DNA of 64,000 nt, from assembly GCF_002443255.2 (NCBI RefSeq), contig NW_019211458.1, positions 36,839,589 to 36,903,588 of the forward strand, written 5' to 3'. This stretch comes from Varroa destructor (Eukaryota > Arthropoda > Arachnida > Mesostigmata > Varroidae). Below the pieces are notes generated by a model, which worked only from the letters and a program-made list of their open reading frames with translations, had not been told where the DNA came from and did no database searches. Below are positions 41,552 through 54,959 of this stretch, piece by piece (position 1 is the stretch's first letter; each line of letters opens with the position of its first letter). The position numbers and the translations under genes are program-made.

Positions 41552-44500
41552 TAAAGAAATCAACTGAAGGAGCCATATCGATCCCGTTAGGCCTGTATCG
41601 CAAACCTCCATTTAGCCACTAAACTTCCCAAAGCTATCGCTCTTCTCTTAGGTGCCCGAACGGTCGAGAAGCCCCGATGCGTTCAACTTAGGTGGAGAAA
41701 CATGCAGCTGCCGCACTTTAACTAGTAGAAATCGTGTGCAAACTTAGGTAAATCAAGCTGAACGATGGCAGCTAGTAAATGGTCGAGAGTCTGTTTTACA
41801 ACTTCGTGCACCTGTGAAAGTTGTAACTAGTAATAGTTAAATGTAGTAATTAGGTCTCATCCAAAGAGGGCGAACCAAATTACATTAGCCGTCAGTATTA
41901 AGCTTTATTTGACAAAATTTAAAATAAGTCAGTTATAGCAATTTCGTAACGTAGAGCCGCTGCAACATTATTCAATCTATCAGGGAAATCTAAAGAGTAG
42001 ATCAATGCAGACGGAGGATACTTTCGGCTGCGTCTACTTGCGAAGATGCGGATACCTTTCCAGCACCGGTACTCTACTCAAAGGAATAACTATATATACT
42101 GACTGGTATAAGCCTCGCAACTGTCTAAGAGAAAAACTGTCTTCCTGAATGCACCTTTTTTTTAGGTAATAAACTAGCATGTTTAATTTTTGCCCATAAT
42201 ATTAATAGATTACTTAACAGTATGTTATACTCCAGAGGGTATTTAAGTAATGTCTTTTGTATGGCACTGGTCAGAATGGTACGGTACTAAAAAACGGCGA
42301 TGTTTGTTATGTATTAAACGTGCTATGTGCTAATGGCAGTAGGGCAGTACTATGTGTAGCAGTACTGGGTTAAAGGCAGAACAATATTTGTACGTTGCTA
42401 CCCAATTTTACGGACTTAACAGCTGTAAGGAGCGCATCCAAGACGTGTGTTTTCTTTGTACTGATGTACATCCATTCTGCGCCTGACGGATGAAGAACAT
42501 TTTTTCGGTTCTATTTCGGGCATTGTATATTCCGGGAGGATTTCCCAACTGAAAGATAAAATCTTCAGCTCCCATTATTTCCTCGACGAACTGATTTGCC
42601 AGGCCATTCGGCTGTGTTCCTTAAGGAACTTTGAGTTTTCTTTTCGGAAATTTGCGATAGGGTCCTTATTATACGTTGTTAAAGTCTCCATCGAACTGTG
42701 ATAGCAGTAAAACCAATGTCAGAAAATATCAATTGATTTATAGCTAATTGAGAATTTCGAAAAAAAAAAAAAATAGGAAGGAGTTTTGAATTTAAGGCGC
42801 TTTCCCAGAAAACTTTTAACCGCCAGTTGTGAAAACTGCGAGGATTAAGAATAGGTGTCAAAAAGAGACCGTAGTATTCACTAATCAGTTGTAGTTAGTG
42901 AAGAAAAAAAAAACAATTAACGATGTGATTGGTGTATCTGATTAAAAAAAATAGTTCTTGTTTAGAAATAGTTTGACTCTATTGTAGGCTTCAGTTGAGT
43001 TTTTGTTTTAGCAACAATTTTCTTAAACTTGCTCTTCATTCGATGAAAGAGCTGTGCGATTTACAACTTTTTCGGGCGCATATTCGGGTTAAAGGCCCAA
43101 AATAGCAAAAATACTGCGCCTATAGACAAAACGAAAACCATATTTTGAATATCAATTTGGATAGATTAATCTATAAAGGAGCCATTTCTACCTCACGTTT
43201 TTATCTAGAGGATAGGGTTGTTTTTACAGATGTACATGTAAAATTTTACAGATGTAAAAGCACTTTACAAAGAGGACATAGAAAACTGTCGGCCTTTGTT
43301 GTTAGTGTATAGTTTCACAGTTTATTTTTTACTTCGTTATATATAAGAAAATAAGGCTATATGGGTCAAAATTTGTTTGACGCCATCGCTGGCATCTTAA
43401 AAATTTATTTACAAAACATAAATGATCTCGGTCCGATTCATTAGTTCTAAAAAAATACCAGTTGTTTAACACCCATGTTGGTAGATAAGATTATCGTACA
43501 AGGAAGAACTGAATAGGCCAGAGGTGAAGCTACATGCACCAATAATCATTCAGGACGAGGAAGCCATTCTTTCAACAAAACTGAAAGGAAGATGCTTCTT
43601 CTCTCTTTAGAAGTGGCGATAATTATAGCTAGAAAAAACGATGCCTTATAATATTGCACTGCCAAGTTAGACAAGCTAAGGACTATGATTTGTCCACCAT
43701 AGGTCCACGTAAAGTTCTTCTGTGTAGTTTCCAGTGAGATTTTGAATGACTTGGGTGTTGTCTCATTTTGTTCGAGCAGTGACAATATGCGCAGGGTTCT
43801 TCAAGGCTAACTAGACCATGCTAATGCCTGTAAAATAATCATAGTTTTGCATTATTCTGGTATAAATAGTTATCTTTTATGAGGTCTAGTCCACGATCGT
43901 GACTGAGCGCAATGTGGTGTATTTATTCTCTTATCTGAATGATTAATTACAAAAAGAAGTGGTACAATAGGTACGAAAATACTACACCCCAGTTCAACTC
44001 GATATTTACACGCATTACTACTGAGATGAGCCATATTTTTAGGTCAACTAGCTTTTGCAATCTCTTCGTAAAATGAGCCTTAATAACGTCCGGTCCATGT
44101 GTGCTCGTAACGCAGTGGCCCAAATAGGCACCAGGGCAGAGCGTGGTAAAAACACAGGCTAGTCACTTTACTACTAATTATTTTACCTATGGTCATCCTA
44201 GAAATTCGGAAGGGTTGTAAATGGTATTGAAACCCTGAATTAATTTTCTGAATATAACTGCTTCTATAATCAACGACGAATAGAACGACGCGCTTCTGTG
44301 GGTCAGTGTTTGTCTGCTAAAACACAAGAATTACGGCAAGGGCAAGAGACAATGCTTCCATTCATATAAAGAGTCAACGGGAATCGCACCTTCAAAGTAA
44401 GTTTCAATTTTTGCGGAATTCACTCTACGTGCTCCGACGTGCACATATAGCATGCGTACCATTAGACAGTTGAAACATATTTCTTCATCATTCGTACTAC

Positions 44501-45107
44501 ATGATGAACGAGTTAGAAAGATCTATGAGCTTTATCTACCGGGATTAAAAGTTCTCTTTTCTGGGGTTTGCACTCTTCAGAAACGAACTTGAAATAGCTG
44601 AATGGCTGTTCCCGAATGATATTCACGCAGGCAGCGTGTAAAGCCATCTCTTCTTGATGAGCTTGAATTTATGGTAAAAAATCACACATTTTGATTCGAC
44701 AAGAGCCGTTCGCAATGACATAAAGGACGCCTTTTATAGATAGAATTATCATATGTAGCATATTGGTAAAAATGGTCTTGCTAGCTTTCTTTACAGCGAG
44801 ACGATAGTTCATTTCCCGGTTGTTCGAAAGCATACCGTGAAATAACTCTATCTGTCAATCTGTTCAGACAAATATTTTGAAGTTATTCTGATAGATTCAG
44901 ACTTCATTCTGTTTGCTCAGTCAAATTACAAGAATATCCGGAAAAGTTTACCTAAATATTGCAATAATTATGATCGATTTAAGAAAAGCTCATTAATGAA
45001 AACTAAAGTTTGCACACTAATGCCAATCTATAGCCCATGTTTTTTTAGGGAAACGTCAGCCCTGTCATAATCTCAACTATCCTTATTTAGTTGGTGTAGA
45101 CACTATA
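41552..45107. other. Non-coding, no gene recognised
   Basis: The first 150 bases are somewhat GC-rich, and the rest is AT-rich. TTTACAGATGTA occurs twice close together near 43226-43257 as a short direct repeat. Frames reach only 79 codons and none is recognisable. Confidence 0.5.
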
Positions 45108-45156
45108 GGTTACTGTTACTTATCCATCTAACACAGATGGATAAGTAACAGTAACC
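45108..45156. repeat. Perfect 22-bp inverted repeat with 5-nt spacer
   Basis: The arm at 45108-45129 (starting GGTTACTGTTACTTATCC) is the exact reverse complement of 45135-45156, with spacer AACAC at 45130-45134. Not one mismatch occurs in 22 bp. Just outside the arms pairing fails, except for a CAC/GTG trio reachable across a 4-nt bulge. The stem is shorter than a usual animal miRNA precursor (about 30 bp with mismatches). It is more likely a recent snap-back duplication than a functional RNA. Confidence 0.95.
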
Positions 45157-48100
45157 GTGAACTAAAGCCAAGGTAAAAAAATATTCTACATTTCCCTTAG
45201 CACGCACTACTTCAACAATTGACTGGCAATCTTCGCATCTCACGTGGACCCATTTCATCAACAACATCGAGCCGGAGAAAGCTGGTATACCATTGATATT
45301 TTCTAACGATTATATGTATATTTTTCGATTTTGGCTGAACTTGGTATCAGATCGATTGATGATAGGCCCCCCGCGACATATCGGATGTTAAAATAGAAGC
45401 GAATTACCGTCCTTGAAAAAGAACGGCACCTGATCCACGGTAGACCTATACAAAGGTTTCGACGTTTCCATGAGGACGAGTAACTGTTTCCCTAGATAAG
45501 CCGTCTCCAGATGCTAACCGATCGTGGTAGGTTTAATACAACCGTTAATAGAGTGATACAGGCGTTCGATATGTTCGTCTGCTTCTCATTTCGTTTTTGT
45601 TTTTTTAAATTAAATTTGCTCAGACCTTAAGCTGGAATGTTAGTCAGATAAAAATAGCTTTTCAGAAAAAACTGAGTCATATATAGTGTTGACCTTTCAG
45701 CTCTTCAACCGTACAAAACATGGTCTTGCAGACTGTGTTTCAAACAAATCCATAAAAATAGTGCAACGAAATTATATCACACGAACAGGACGACCGTCGT
45801 CTTGGTAAAAAAACTGTGTGTGCACAGAGCTTCTCACTCTATAATTCTAGTATTTCAGATACGATATTCTCTGCTGGTTATCTCTCACCTGCGTGCAAGG
45901 CTAATTTGTGTCGCAAACGTTTAAATATATCCGATCAAACGGAAACTTTGTCAGGTTTTCTTATTTTCTACCTCAATAGAAGGCCTCTCCGAAGCTACCG
46001 GGCAGCAACGGAGCAAACGGAAGAGCAGTAAAAAAACAGAACGAGCAACGTTATCGCCTCTATTATTAATTGAATGTTCTAGGAGACTAGCGTCCGGATA
46101 CGTTATTATGTATTCGAGCTGGGATTCGTGGGATAAATGGACTCTTCGAAGACGTATCGTTAACTATTCAGCTACTTGAAGAAGGGTAACTAAAAAACAG
46201 CCATCACTAGCAAACCATGCGATCCAGGCAAATACTGAAAGCATTTCGTTTTGATTTCGTTATATGGAAATGCATTAGTTCTTCTGGTAACGTGAATTTT
46301 ATAGCGGCCAACAAAACGAAACTAAAACCTACAGGTTTTTTTTTTAATTTTTCAAGTTCAATGCATTGCTGACATGTATTCATGTTTGACGGAATTCCTA
46401 GATTTGTTTCAAGGACCTCATGGTCGATCTGACTATTAGCGATTTTTTTGGAAAGGGGCCAAGGTATCAAAGAGCGTCGCGAACGCGACCTCGCTTAAGG
46501 TCCGCTCCGTACAGGAGAGTTGCTACGATATCGATTAGGACTTTGGAGAACGCCGAGCTGCACTCCTATTGACGGATTTTCTGGGCGAAACGAAGAGAAG
46601 AAGTAGGCGAACATGTTTAAACCTCAGGAACCTGTCAGCTAAAATTAACACTCAGGGCAACATGGGTCATATAATGATTTCCAAGGTACTGCATATCATT
46701 AATCTAGCTGAAATACATAAAGCTGTGCGTGATAAATCGTAGAGTTATAAATAATAAAAGGTTACCGCCTATTACTGATCTAAAAGTTATTGAACAGGGT
46801 CAGTCGTTATTTTCTTGAGAAAAATCTCAAATATTTTCAAGAGAGTTACGATAACCAGTATGAAGACCTGATGGCAACGTAAGATCTCATCGAAGTTGCT
46901 TGAACCAAGGATCATAGCACTATTAATATTCTATGAACCTAAACCCATTATTACTGATTTTAGGCATTAGATAGGCTATTTAAAAATCGCTTGAAGTATG
47001 CACATTAAATTACTCAAAAGTACAATATATACCGAAGTTAACACTTAATATATTAAGCACGCAACCATCGTGGGAATGGTTGAAAAATAGTTAACTTTGT
47101 TAGAAAGTTATGGGAACTTGAAGACACGCAGTTTTGTTTGCAGCACAATCAATGAATGAATCATTGTAAGCTGAGGGAAATAAGCTGAAATCGAGTGGAA
47201 GCGATTCCATATTGTGCGCTACCTCCCATCCATAAATACATATTTTATAAGCACTAAAAGGTACGGGACAAAGTTTCGAAGCAATCCTGTACACCGTTGA
47301 AAATTCTGAGACGTGATGGCTTTCGAAGAACTTCTGGCTTTATGGTGAACGAAACGGCATCTTACATTGTAATATTTGTGCTCGTTAGATGCTCATGATG
47401 AAGGATAATGTCAGCCGCAAGGGGTAGAAATTTGCAATTTGATTTGAGGACGCGTATTTCAAAATGAGACAACGCAAAATTGTCAAAAATTGTACTCAAA
47501 TTTTAGTAAGTAATTGAATTAAATATGTCATAGCATGTACCAAACGTATTTATATCAAGTCTTCTTTGTTAACAAACCGATTCAGCCTGGACGGTTAAAA
47601 CAAGCGAAGAATATTTTTAAGGCTAGCGATTTTTGGATGCAAGACTACTTTGTAGGACTACTGAACCCTATGTAGATCCTATCAAAAAAATCTCTCACTC
47701 CTAAATACATTTCGATGGATCTTGTTCATGTTAACATCAGCTGAGGCAGTCGAAAAGCCGATTAGTGAGTGCCTGAGAAAGCTCCTTATTCTTCATTCGC
47801 GATACTTAATGGGACCTTGAAGGAGCATTCGTCTAACCTGGAAATTCAATTAAAGTACGGGTATCTATATTGAATCTCATGTACACCGTCGATCGCTTCG
47901 GCACAGTGAACATTGGACACGGCATATTTAGGTGCATTTCTTATTTTTATTAGCTAGATATTACATATGACGTAAGTGAGATTAGTTCGGATAGAGTGAC
48001 GCTGCATTGTGCCATGAAGCATTCGCTTCACACTTCAACCACGGAGGACCCGCTTCCGAGGATTCAGTCGTGTAACCACTACAATGTTATTAAAATATAG

Positions 48101-49517
48101 CTTAGACACTCACAGTTTACATTCGATAACATTAACATATATAATACATTTATTGAAACATTTTTAAGAGCTATGAGAAATAGGATGTTAGTAGTGATGT
48201 TAAAAGGGGGATTTTACGGGTTGCTTTGATTGACCTTAAGGCTAAATCCAATATAGGTACGCAGTTTACAAATAACAGGATCGTCGTCTTAAGCTGACTT
48301 TAAGATTTATTGCAAAATAGACATATATTTAACAGATAGCACTCCTACCTGTAGTGAAACGGTTATTTTCTTCGTAGTGATCCGACACCTTGCTTTCTGT
48401 GTTTAAGCACCAGGTATCGCTTGCAGATCCGCTGTTTATTTATCATCCTATCCTTTTGAAAGTTCTCTGCAAAGAGTGAACATTTTGATAAAAGCCCTTT
48501 ACTTGTTCTTTTCCTACATGCGTTCACTCAAAAGGCGTTACGTTCAGCTATATAGCGTATGCGCTCTATATATTTAAGATCTCAAGCCGCGAATCAAGAC
48601 GTTCTGAGGAGAATATAGTTGCAATCTGACAGGGCATTAGCACACGCTGTGTACAGACCTAATGGGCGGGCTGACTTACGTGGACGCTCAAGTGATGCCC
48701 AGTGGAGCTTTGTCTTCGCGTACCGACTACTAGGATTGATGGAACGTTTGCTGCCCACGGGCTGCCTGGCAATGCTAAGAAACGGGACAGGATCAATGCA
48801 ATTTCTCTATTCCTGGACCTACTGTTAACATTTACCTCTATTCAGCTCACTTCAAATGAGTGTCAGAAGCGAAAAAATATTCGGAACGACTATCTCCTTT
48901 AAATTGCCCTACCGAAAACAGCGGTCAGACAGCGGTTGCTCAAGGATTAAGAACTTTTCAAAAGTTCATTAGTTGATTTAAACTTTTTAAAAGCAAGCAC
49001 ACAGTTGTCACTACTAAGAACATTACCACTTTATCCTAAATCGCAGTCGCTTTGATTCGTATCTAATTAGCCTTAGCCCACTGTGCATATAACAAGGTGT
49101 TGAATCAGTAATCTGTATTAAAAAATCACTGCCATTTTAAGTATGTAGATGACAACTGACAAACCCACGATAATAAAAATTTTATGTGTAAAAATATGAA
49201 TATAAAAAATGACTATCCGAGTTTTCCTTGAGCTTCCGAATGATAACTTGTATGTTGGGAAAAGGCAAGTATTTAGAACAAGGTATATAGGGGAAACTGA
49301 GAGTATGTTATAGGCTCGTTTAACGAGAAGTTGAAGATCCACCATTTTAAGTAGTTACCTAAAATCACGGCAGTTTTTAAGTGACAATGAAATTGACGGT
49401 CAACTAAACGGCTTTTAAGTGACTGAAAGTGTCAGTATGAATATTGCTATACCTGACCACTCCCTGAAGTACTTAGGGGCCTCGTTGGGCGGAATATAAC
49501 TGCGGGTGATTCCTCTG
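45157..49517. other. Non-coding apart from one interspersed-repeat copy
   Basis: AT-rich. The one notable item is the first copy of the interspersed repeat at 46505-46589, set in a GC-richer patch that also contains GTCGCGAACGCGAC just upstream. A pair of overlapping plus-strand frames at 48619-48902 lies in a patch of roughly 50% GC. Both are under 70 codons and neither is recognisable. Confidence 0.45.
46505..46589 (-). repeat. Interspersed repeat of unknown class, copy 1
   Basis: 85 nt that align without gaps to 49518-49602 at roughly 81% identity by hand count (about 16 differences, mostly transitions), with an identical core TTGCTACGATATCGATTAGG. On the minus strand the frame shared with copy 2 reads AQKIRQ, a stop, ECSSAFSKVLIDIVATLLYG, so this copy carries a TAG stop where copy 2 has CAG. 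It may be a fragment of a dispersed, once-coding element or of a duplicated segment. I do not recognise the family. Confidence 0.8.
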
Positions 49518-49602
49518 CTCTGTACAGAAGGGTTGCTACGATATCGATTAGGATCTCGGGAAACGCGGAGCTGTACTCCTGTCGACAGGTTTTCTGGGCA
49601 AC
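49518..49602 (-). repeat. Interspersed repeat of unknown class, copy 2
   Basis: Partner of the copy at 46505-46589, in the same orientation about 3 kb away. On the minus strand it lies in a 65-codon open frame (49447-49644) containing AQKTCRQEYSSAFPEILIDI followed by VATLLYR. Similarity stops on the right near CTGGGC. On the left it fades over some tens of bases. The conserved residues SSAF, LIDIVATLLY and AQK suggest a peptide-coding origin, but the differences are not clearly concentrated at third codon positions. Confidence 0.8.
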
Positions 49603-50092
49603 TGTACTCTTAAACGACCTTAAACTTGCAAATACGATATTCAAGCTAGATCTTGTTGGGTTCTAATACTTGCAGCCAATATCAGCGCTGCGATTTATTT
49701 TGAGCACCGACAACAAGGCAATAAAGTCCTCTGCGAGTGCCAACATTTTTTTTCAAGCGCGCTCTATAATACCATGTAAGAGTCTTATTTATGGGAGAAA
49801 AGCGAAGACCCGGCTTCACAGTATGTTGTAAATTAAGTCGCATATACTCTCCCGGTAATAAAAGTACTATCAGCATAGAGTCTATTGAATTTTGGCAACA
49901 GACGGGCTTGATATTGCGAAAATAGGCCTAAGGTTTCCAGAAGAGCGATAATATAAAGTGGAATGCAATGGCGACATAAACATACCCGCTTGTCCAGGCC
50001 ACACAGGCACACAGTTAAGGTGAAATTGCGAATCCATCATCGAATTGCTGGATAGACCCCCTCAGACTTTCAGTTTGCCTTTATTTAGAAAC

Positions 50093-50119
50093 TCGATGGC
50101 TTCCAATTGAAGCCATCGA
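50093..50119. repeat. Perfect 11-bp hairpin with 5-nt spacer
   Basis: TCGATGGCTTC at 50093-50103 and GAAGCCATCGA at 50109-50119 flank the spacer CAATT. Pairing does not continue outside the arms. Confidence 0.9.
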
Positions 50120-50300
50120 CAAAGCAGCAAGGTACAAGCTACTCAATAGTAAACTCAACGTAATCGTATATATTAAATACGTGCAAAACTTAAAATGGTG
50201 ATCTTCTAATGATTCAGTAAAATAACAACCTTCCTTTGATGTTTAATCTAAATCATGATTGGAAATAATGCAAGTCTAAATGTTCTATGACTTGTTCGTC

Positions 50301-50303
<3 letters not shown>

Positions 50304-50330
<27 letters not shown>
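50304..50330. repeat. (TA)n microsatellite
   Basis: 27 nt of uninterrupted TA alternation. Confidence 0.97.
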
Positions 50331-50336
<6 letters not shown>

Positions 50337-52050
50337 AGAAGGGCATCATTTAAGGTCAATTACTTTTGTTGTCTACACGGAGTGGAGTGAATGTTCCTCG
50401 ATACTTTTATCTTTAGCTTGGCTAATAAATACTTAGTTTGCATGTGAGCAATGTGCCTGCCTGCAATTAAAGAAACTAATAATCTTATTAAAAGCACTGT
50501 GTATTATATGACATAATATACTGCAAGCCATAATAATAAATAGATAAGTAAAATAGATTTCTCCGAACAAGACTGTCCGCGGTAATGGCCTCCATAAAAT
50601 TACTATATAATTGTTTTTTCAATGCATCTATTTCTGGGTCTATCCTCAGGTCCGAAGTACCTCATAACCTCCAGTTCTGGAGGCTCCTTCGGCAGCATGA
50701 CTAAAGCCGTGAGATGCAGCTTCTGGAAATTTCAATCTACCCACTTTCATCTATGTACATACTAGTACTCAGTGTCAACTTTGCTAGTCGCCAATTTTTG
50801 CCCGCCAGTTGTTTATTTACTCGTTGTAACGCATACGTAATTAACATATCTATGTTCTCGAAGCAATACTGTACAAGACCCGTAGTCTGAGGGGGAGTCA
50901 GCTATGAAAAAACATCTCTGATCTACACGTTCTCGAGGAAATACATTATCGGCATATTGCTAAAACTACGTAATGGGCAGCTGCATTAGCGTCTTTTGTT
51001 GTTAGCCGGATATCGGGCAAGGAAGTCTGCTACAAATTGTTCTTAACTCAAGTTAAGTTTAGTAACTAACTAACTAAGTAATAATACGAAGTTGACGTGA
51101 AATCAGTTAATCTATTACTACCTAAAACTATCCTATGACGATGGATATTGCTCAATAAAGAAAGTGGCCATGTAATAAATCGATATGTGGATCTGCACTT
51201 ATATGACCGATCGCCTGTACGCAGGCTCACTCCAGGATTTTATCGCTTTCAGGAATGTCAAATTTGGTAAGTGTTTAAGCGCTATATTATGCTAAACGTA
51301 AATTGAATGACCTCTACTAATGCTTTGTATATCAACTAACCAATAAGATAAAAATAGGGTGTTCTGTGAGGCTATCACTTTTGATTTATCACTGTCTTGA
51401 GGTATAGTCCTCATTCTCGGCACAAGCCCTGTTTCCACCTTTACGTCTGCCAGTTTTTCATTCTTTTTTGAAGTACAACAAAGCATCTCGCGAGACGCAG
51501 CAAATTATGCAAACCCATTTAGGTAAGTCGCTCGATCACTTAGGTGGGCTGCGAATTAATTAACTGAAAACCGGGGTACTAACATGTGTACCATACAAAA
51601 CTGTGTTTCGACCAGAAGAAAAACGACAAAGAAAGAAGAGAAGGGACATGTTTACGGGATCAGGCATGCCATCTTAGAGCAAGCCTTGCAATTTAGAAAC
51701 GTTTCTCCATTTGAATAGATCTAAATGCCTCTTATTCGTGAAACAAATTGCTTGAAAATGGCGTCTTCGGCTCTCGCTAGTGAACAAATATATTCGATAA
51801 AAAGAGGTAACAGACCTACAACGATAATTCTACAATATAAAAGTCCTTAAACTGAATTCTGCAAACTACTGTTAAGTTATTATCAATCGCTTAGCGTTGG
51901 CAAGGCCCATCCGGCTTTTTTCTATTAGCTTTATTGCCTGCCTGTATAGCGTTTTTATTGCCTTTATTGCAAAATCGATCAAACCAGCTCTACTGTCTTG
52001 CTAAACGCATGATTTAACGTAGTTGATCTAGGTTCGACAGGTCCTGGGAG

Positions 52051-52257
52051 CTAGCCGTCTGATGGAACACTTAACGGCGATACCAGACGTAAAGCTCGGT
52101 ACGGAGGGGTGGGGTGTGCTTGCCCACTGTCAAAAAATTGCTCGGAGAGAAAAGCGCTACGAAATGCTTCGACTGGCATGCCCTCTGGTCTGAGTGCCGA
52201 CACGATATCGACTGCATCAGACCAACGATTATTTTTCCAAAACATGTTTTCTGCCAT
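52051..52257 (-). CDS. Possible small ORF or exon, unknown function
   Basis: A 68-codon minus-strand frame beginning with ATG at 52257. It contains DAVDIVSALRPEGMPVEAFR and then FLSEQFFDSGQAHPTPPYRA. The residue mix (A, E, P, D, R well represented) is more protein-like than the Ile/Tyr/Phe/Lys-rich frames typical of this window, and the local GC content is higher. There are no membrane segments or signal peptide. No domain is recognised and no splice sites are clear. A chance frame in a GC-richer patch is the main alternative. Confidence 0.2.
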   Translation of the reverse strand: MAENMFWKNNRWSDAVDIVSALRPEGMPVEAFRSAFLSEQFFDSGQAHPTPPYRALRLVSPLSVPSDG

Positions 52258-54349
52258 TAATACTAACTAAATGGCGATTTGAGAGTTTTCAAATACTTTA
52301 CCGCAGGCTTTGCTACCGTGTGATGTCTGACTACGTATATACACATACATGTAAACGGAGGTTCGCGCGCATAAGAGGCAGAGTTGTTATCGACTACGCT
52401 CAGCAGATACGTAGGAGTTGTACGCTGGAATAGAGCAATTCCTTCCATGTATCCTTTGCATGTATTGTGAGGCCGTGCGCTTGTAATATATTAAATCAAC
52501 AATGTTGGCATTACATATTGACCTCACCAGCTTCAAATTGAATACCGACGTTGAAGTCGGTATGATTAGCTTCGGTTTGAGAAGATATGTTCATGCCGCC
52601 TTTTTGCAGCATTTTGCTTCATTGAAAGCTGCACTTATAAAAGTCGCAGGTTTTTTCGGCAAGAGCAATTTTAATAAGCTGAATGGATTTATCTGGCCAA
52701 CTTGCTGTACGTTCGCAAGATCTCACCGCTTAAAAACTCTATGACCTGTTATTATTCTATAATATATTCTTATGAAAAATAATATTCATATAAAATCAGA
52801 CCGCTACCTTCAAACGCATCGGTGACGATGTGTGACTTTTTTAAAGTAGGTAATACGATTCATGCTCAGCGTAATGGACGATACAATATGTAATATCTGT
52901 AGTCTGATTACATGTCTCTGCTCCCTATCGTCCTGTTACATGAATTGGCTTACGTCGTTAAGCAGTCATCATCCCGCTCACTTTGCTAATATCTCGATGA
53001 TTTTTGTGATTATCTCACTATACTTATTTAATATAGTGGGATCATTGAAAAGTTGAAGGGCGTTAGAAGGTACGCGAAATTGTTTTGCATCTCTGCTGAG
53101 ACGCTAGCCCAGGTAGTTAGCTTAGTGTGCCAAGGCCACGCTCCAGAAACAAGCAATCTATATTTAGCCTGATAGATGCGATCGGATATTTAATTTTTAG
53201 ATATTCCTCAGAGGACGCGGATGTATACTCCTAATGGCGTTGTACCAGCAGCTTGTCTGTAATGATAATAATAATTAAAAGATCAATGAGTTTCGCAATA
53301 GAATCCATGGATGCTGGAGGAGGACTTCTTGTAAAGGCGGCGTTAAGATGCCGTACCGCACTACTTTCAGCAGGCCTCCTCTCATTTGTACACAGCTGCT
53401 CGGATCGCTAATGAGCAGTAAGCTGTGCTTTTCCGCTAGAGAGGCTTCGGCAGGCTTTGTAAGACAGACCGAATAACTCTTGACGAAATGTTAACATAAG
53501 GACAAGGTGAGTTGTAGCGGTTTCTGGCGTTTGCCCAACTTGTCAGTTGGTTTATATTTTTTTAGTAAAGTACACGTACAGTGTCGCCCATTCTGCCCAC
53601 AGATATCTAAGTTGAATCATCAAGCTGCCCTTATGGAAGCATGACAGTCCTAAAGAGACTACCTATCGCTTAAGTACTGCGAGCAAATGCAAAGCCGTAG
53701 TGATCTGCTAGTTAAAACAGCTCGATCTGTTGTGTCCATTCTATACGACTCTAAGCGTGGAGATGGTCAAGTATCGACAAGCTGGAACATATATGCGGAC
53801 CTTTTGACAGGGCTTACCAGCACCAATGATCACAGAGCTCATCCAAAATATTCGCTTACTAGCACAACCTTTGCATTTCCTTTAATACGAGCTTTAATTC
53901 AAAACTGCAAAGTATAGAAATGTAATCGTGTTACGAGTAGTCCTGGCGAATCTGGTGTTTCATCACTGCCATCAACTGTTTCACCCTTACAAGTTAGTAG
54001 GTAACTAAACTACAAGGTAACCGAAGTTATTTGGCAGATTTATACGATCAGACATGCAGTGACTGACAATTATAGAGAAAGTGCTGCAATATCGATTGAA
54101 GTTCCCATATACATCTACCTAAACGGACACATCCGAGGTTCTGTATTCATCGAAACTGCGTGTATTCGAGTAACGATTTGAATATGTCTGTGGCAAGAGG
54201 GTATGAACTACTTACGGGTATAAGAGTCATCGGCGTGTGTCGGCGATCTGTCTTTTTGCTTAACAACAAAATTTGTTACTTGGCAAAGGTCATAGACTAT
54301 CTGCAGTTCTAACGATAATTTTTTTCTCTCTCCAGCATTGACAGACACC
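52258..54349. other. Non-coding, no gene recognised
   Basis: AT-rich with a GC-richer patch at 53300-53480 that has no recognisable frame. Plus-strand frames at 52502-52744 and 53687-53917 (80 and 76 codons) match no family I know. Confidence 0.5.
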
Positions 54350-54371
54350 TATATATATATATATATATATA
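54350..54371. repeat. (TA)n microsatellite
   Basis: About 22 nt of uninterrupted alternating A and T after a CC dinucleotide. Confidence 0.95.
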
Positions 54372-54959
54372 ATATAAAAGCATTTTCCAAGAATGTTTAC
54401 GGTAATGCCTTAATTATCCCTGTCTGTAATAATACCATGTTATTTATAAAAAAAAAGGTTGAATGTCGAAGAATGCATGTATCTGGCGCATCCATACCCT
54501 TAGGCTTCAAATACAATCAAAAACAAATGTGCTGCCTTTTTTAGTGGGTAACACAAAGTATGAGTCTGAGCATTTAAAATATAATGCCCACCCAGAGATA
54601 CCAATAGACTATCATGTTTTTCTAACCTTTTTAGAATGTGGATAATTAACCGCTGATCAGTGAAGACTGGTATGTATGTCGTCTATATAAACAATGCTAG
54701 TATGGTACAAGTCACACTTACATGTTTTGGTACGTAAACACATAAACACATTTAGTGCAATAAGAATCACTAGTTAATGCCTACATGCAATTTGCTATAT
54801 GTAATTTCGAAGTCCTCTTTTTCTCAATATACAATAAGCTTCAATGGCATAGGTTCTGTTCCGCTTTTTGAGAGAGTACCTTCAAAAGCTGCGAATATTG
54901 CTTCAATCACTGTTTGTCTTTGCATTATTAATTGCCTTACTGATCACCATTCCGAACCC

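Larger units (their letters stand above)
49603..52050. other. Non-coding, no gene recognised
   Basis: AT-rich. It contains the 11-bp hairpin at 50093-50119 and the (TA)n tract at 50304-50330. Open frames are short and unrecognised. Confidence 0.5.

Noticed and set aside
48619..48902. Two overlapping plus-strand frames in a GC-richer patch, considered as a retroelement fragment
   Set aside because: No reverse transcriptase, integrase or gag motif can be found in either frame or on the other strand.
52020..52050. AGGTTCGACAGGTCC resembling a tRNA T arm
   Set aside because: The spacing is wrong for GGTTCRANTCC and there is no D or anticodon arm.
16404..54371. (TA)n tracts as origins, centromeric or regulatory elements
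   Set aside because: They are short, dispersed and typical of AT-rich genomes. Nothing in the context supports a special role.
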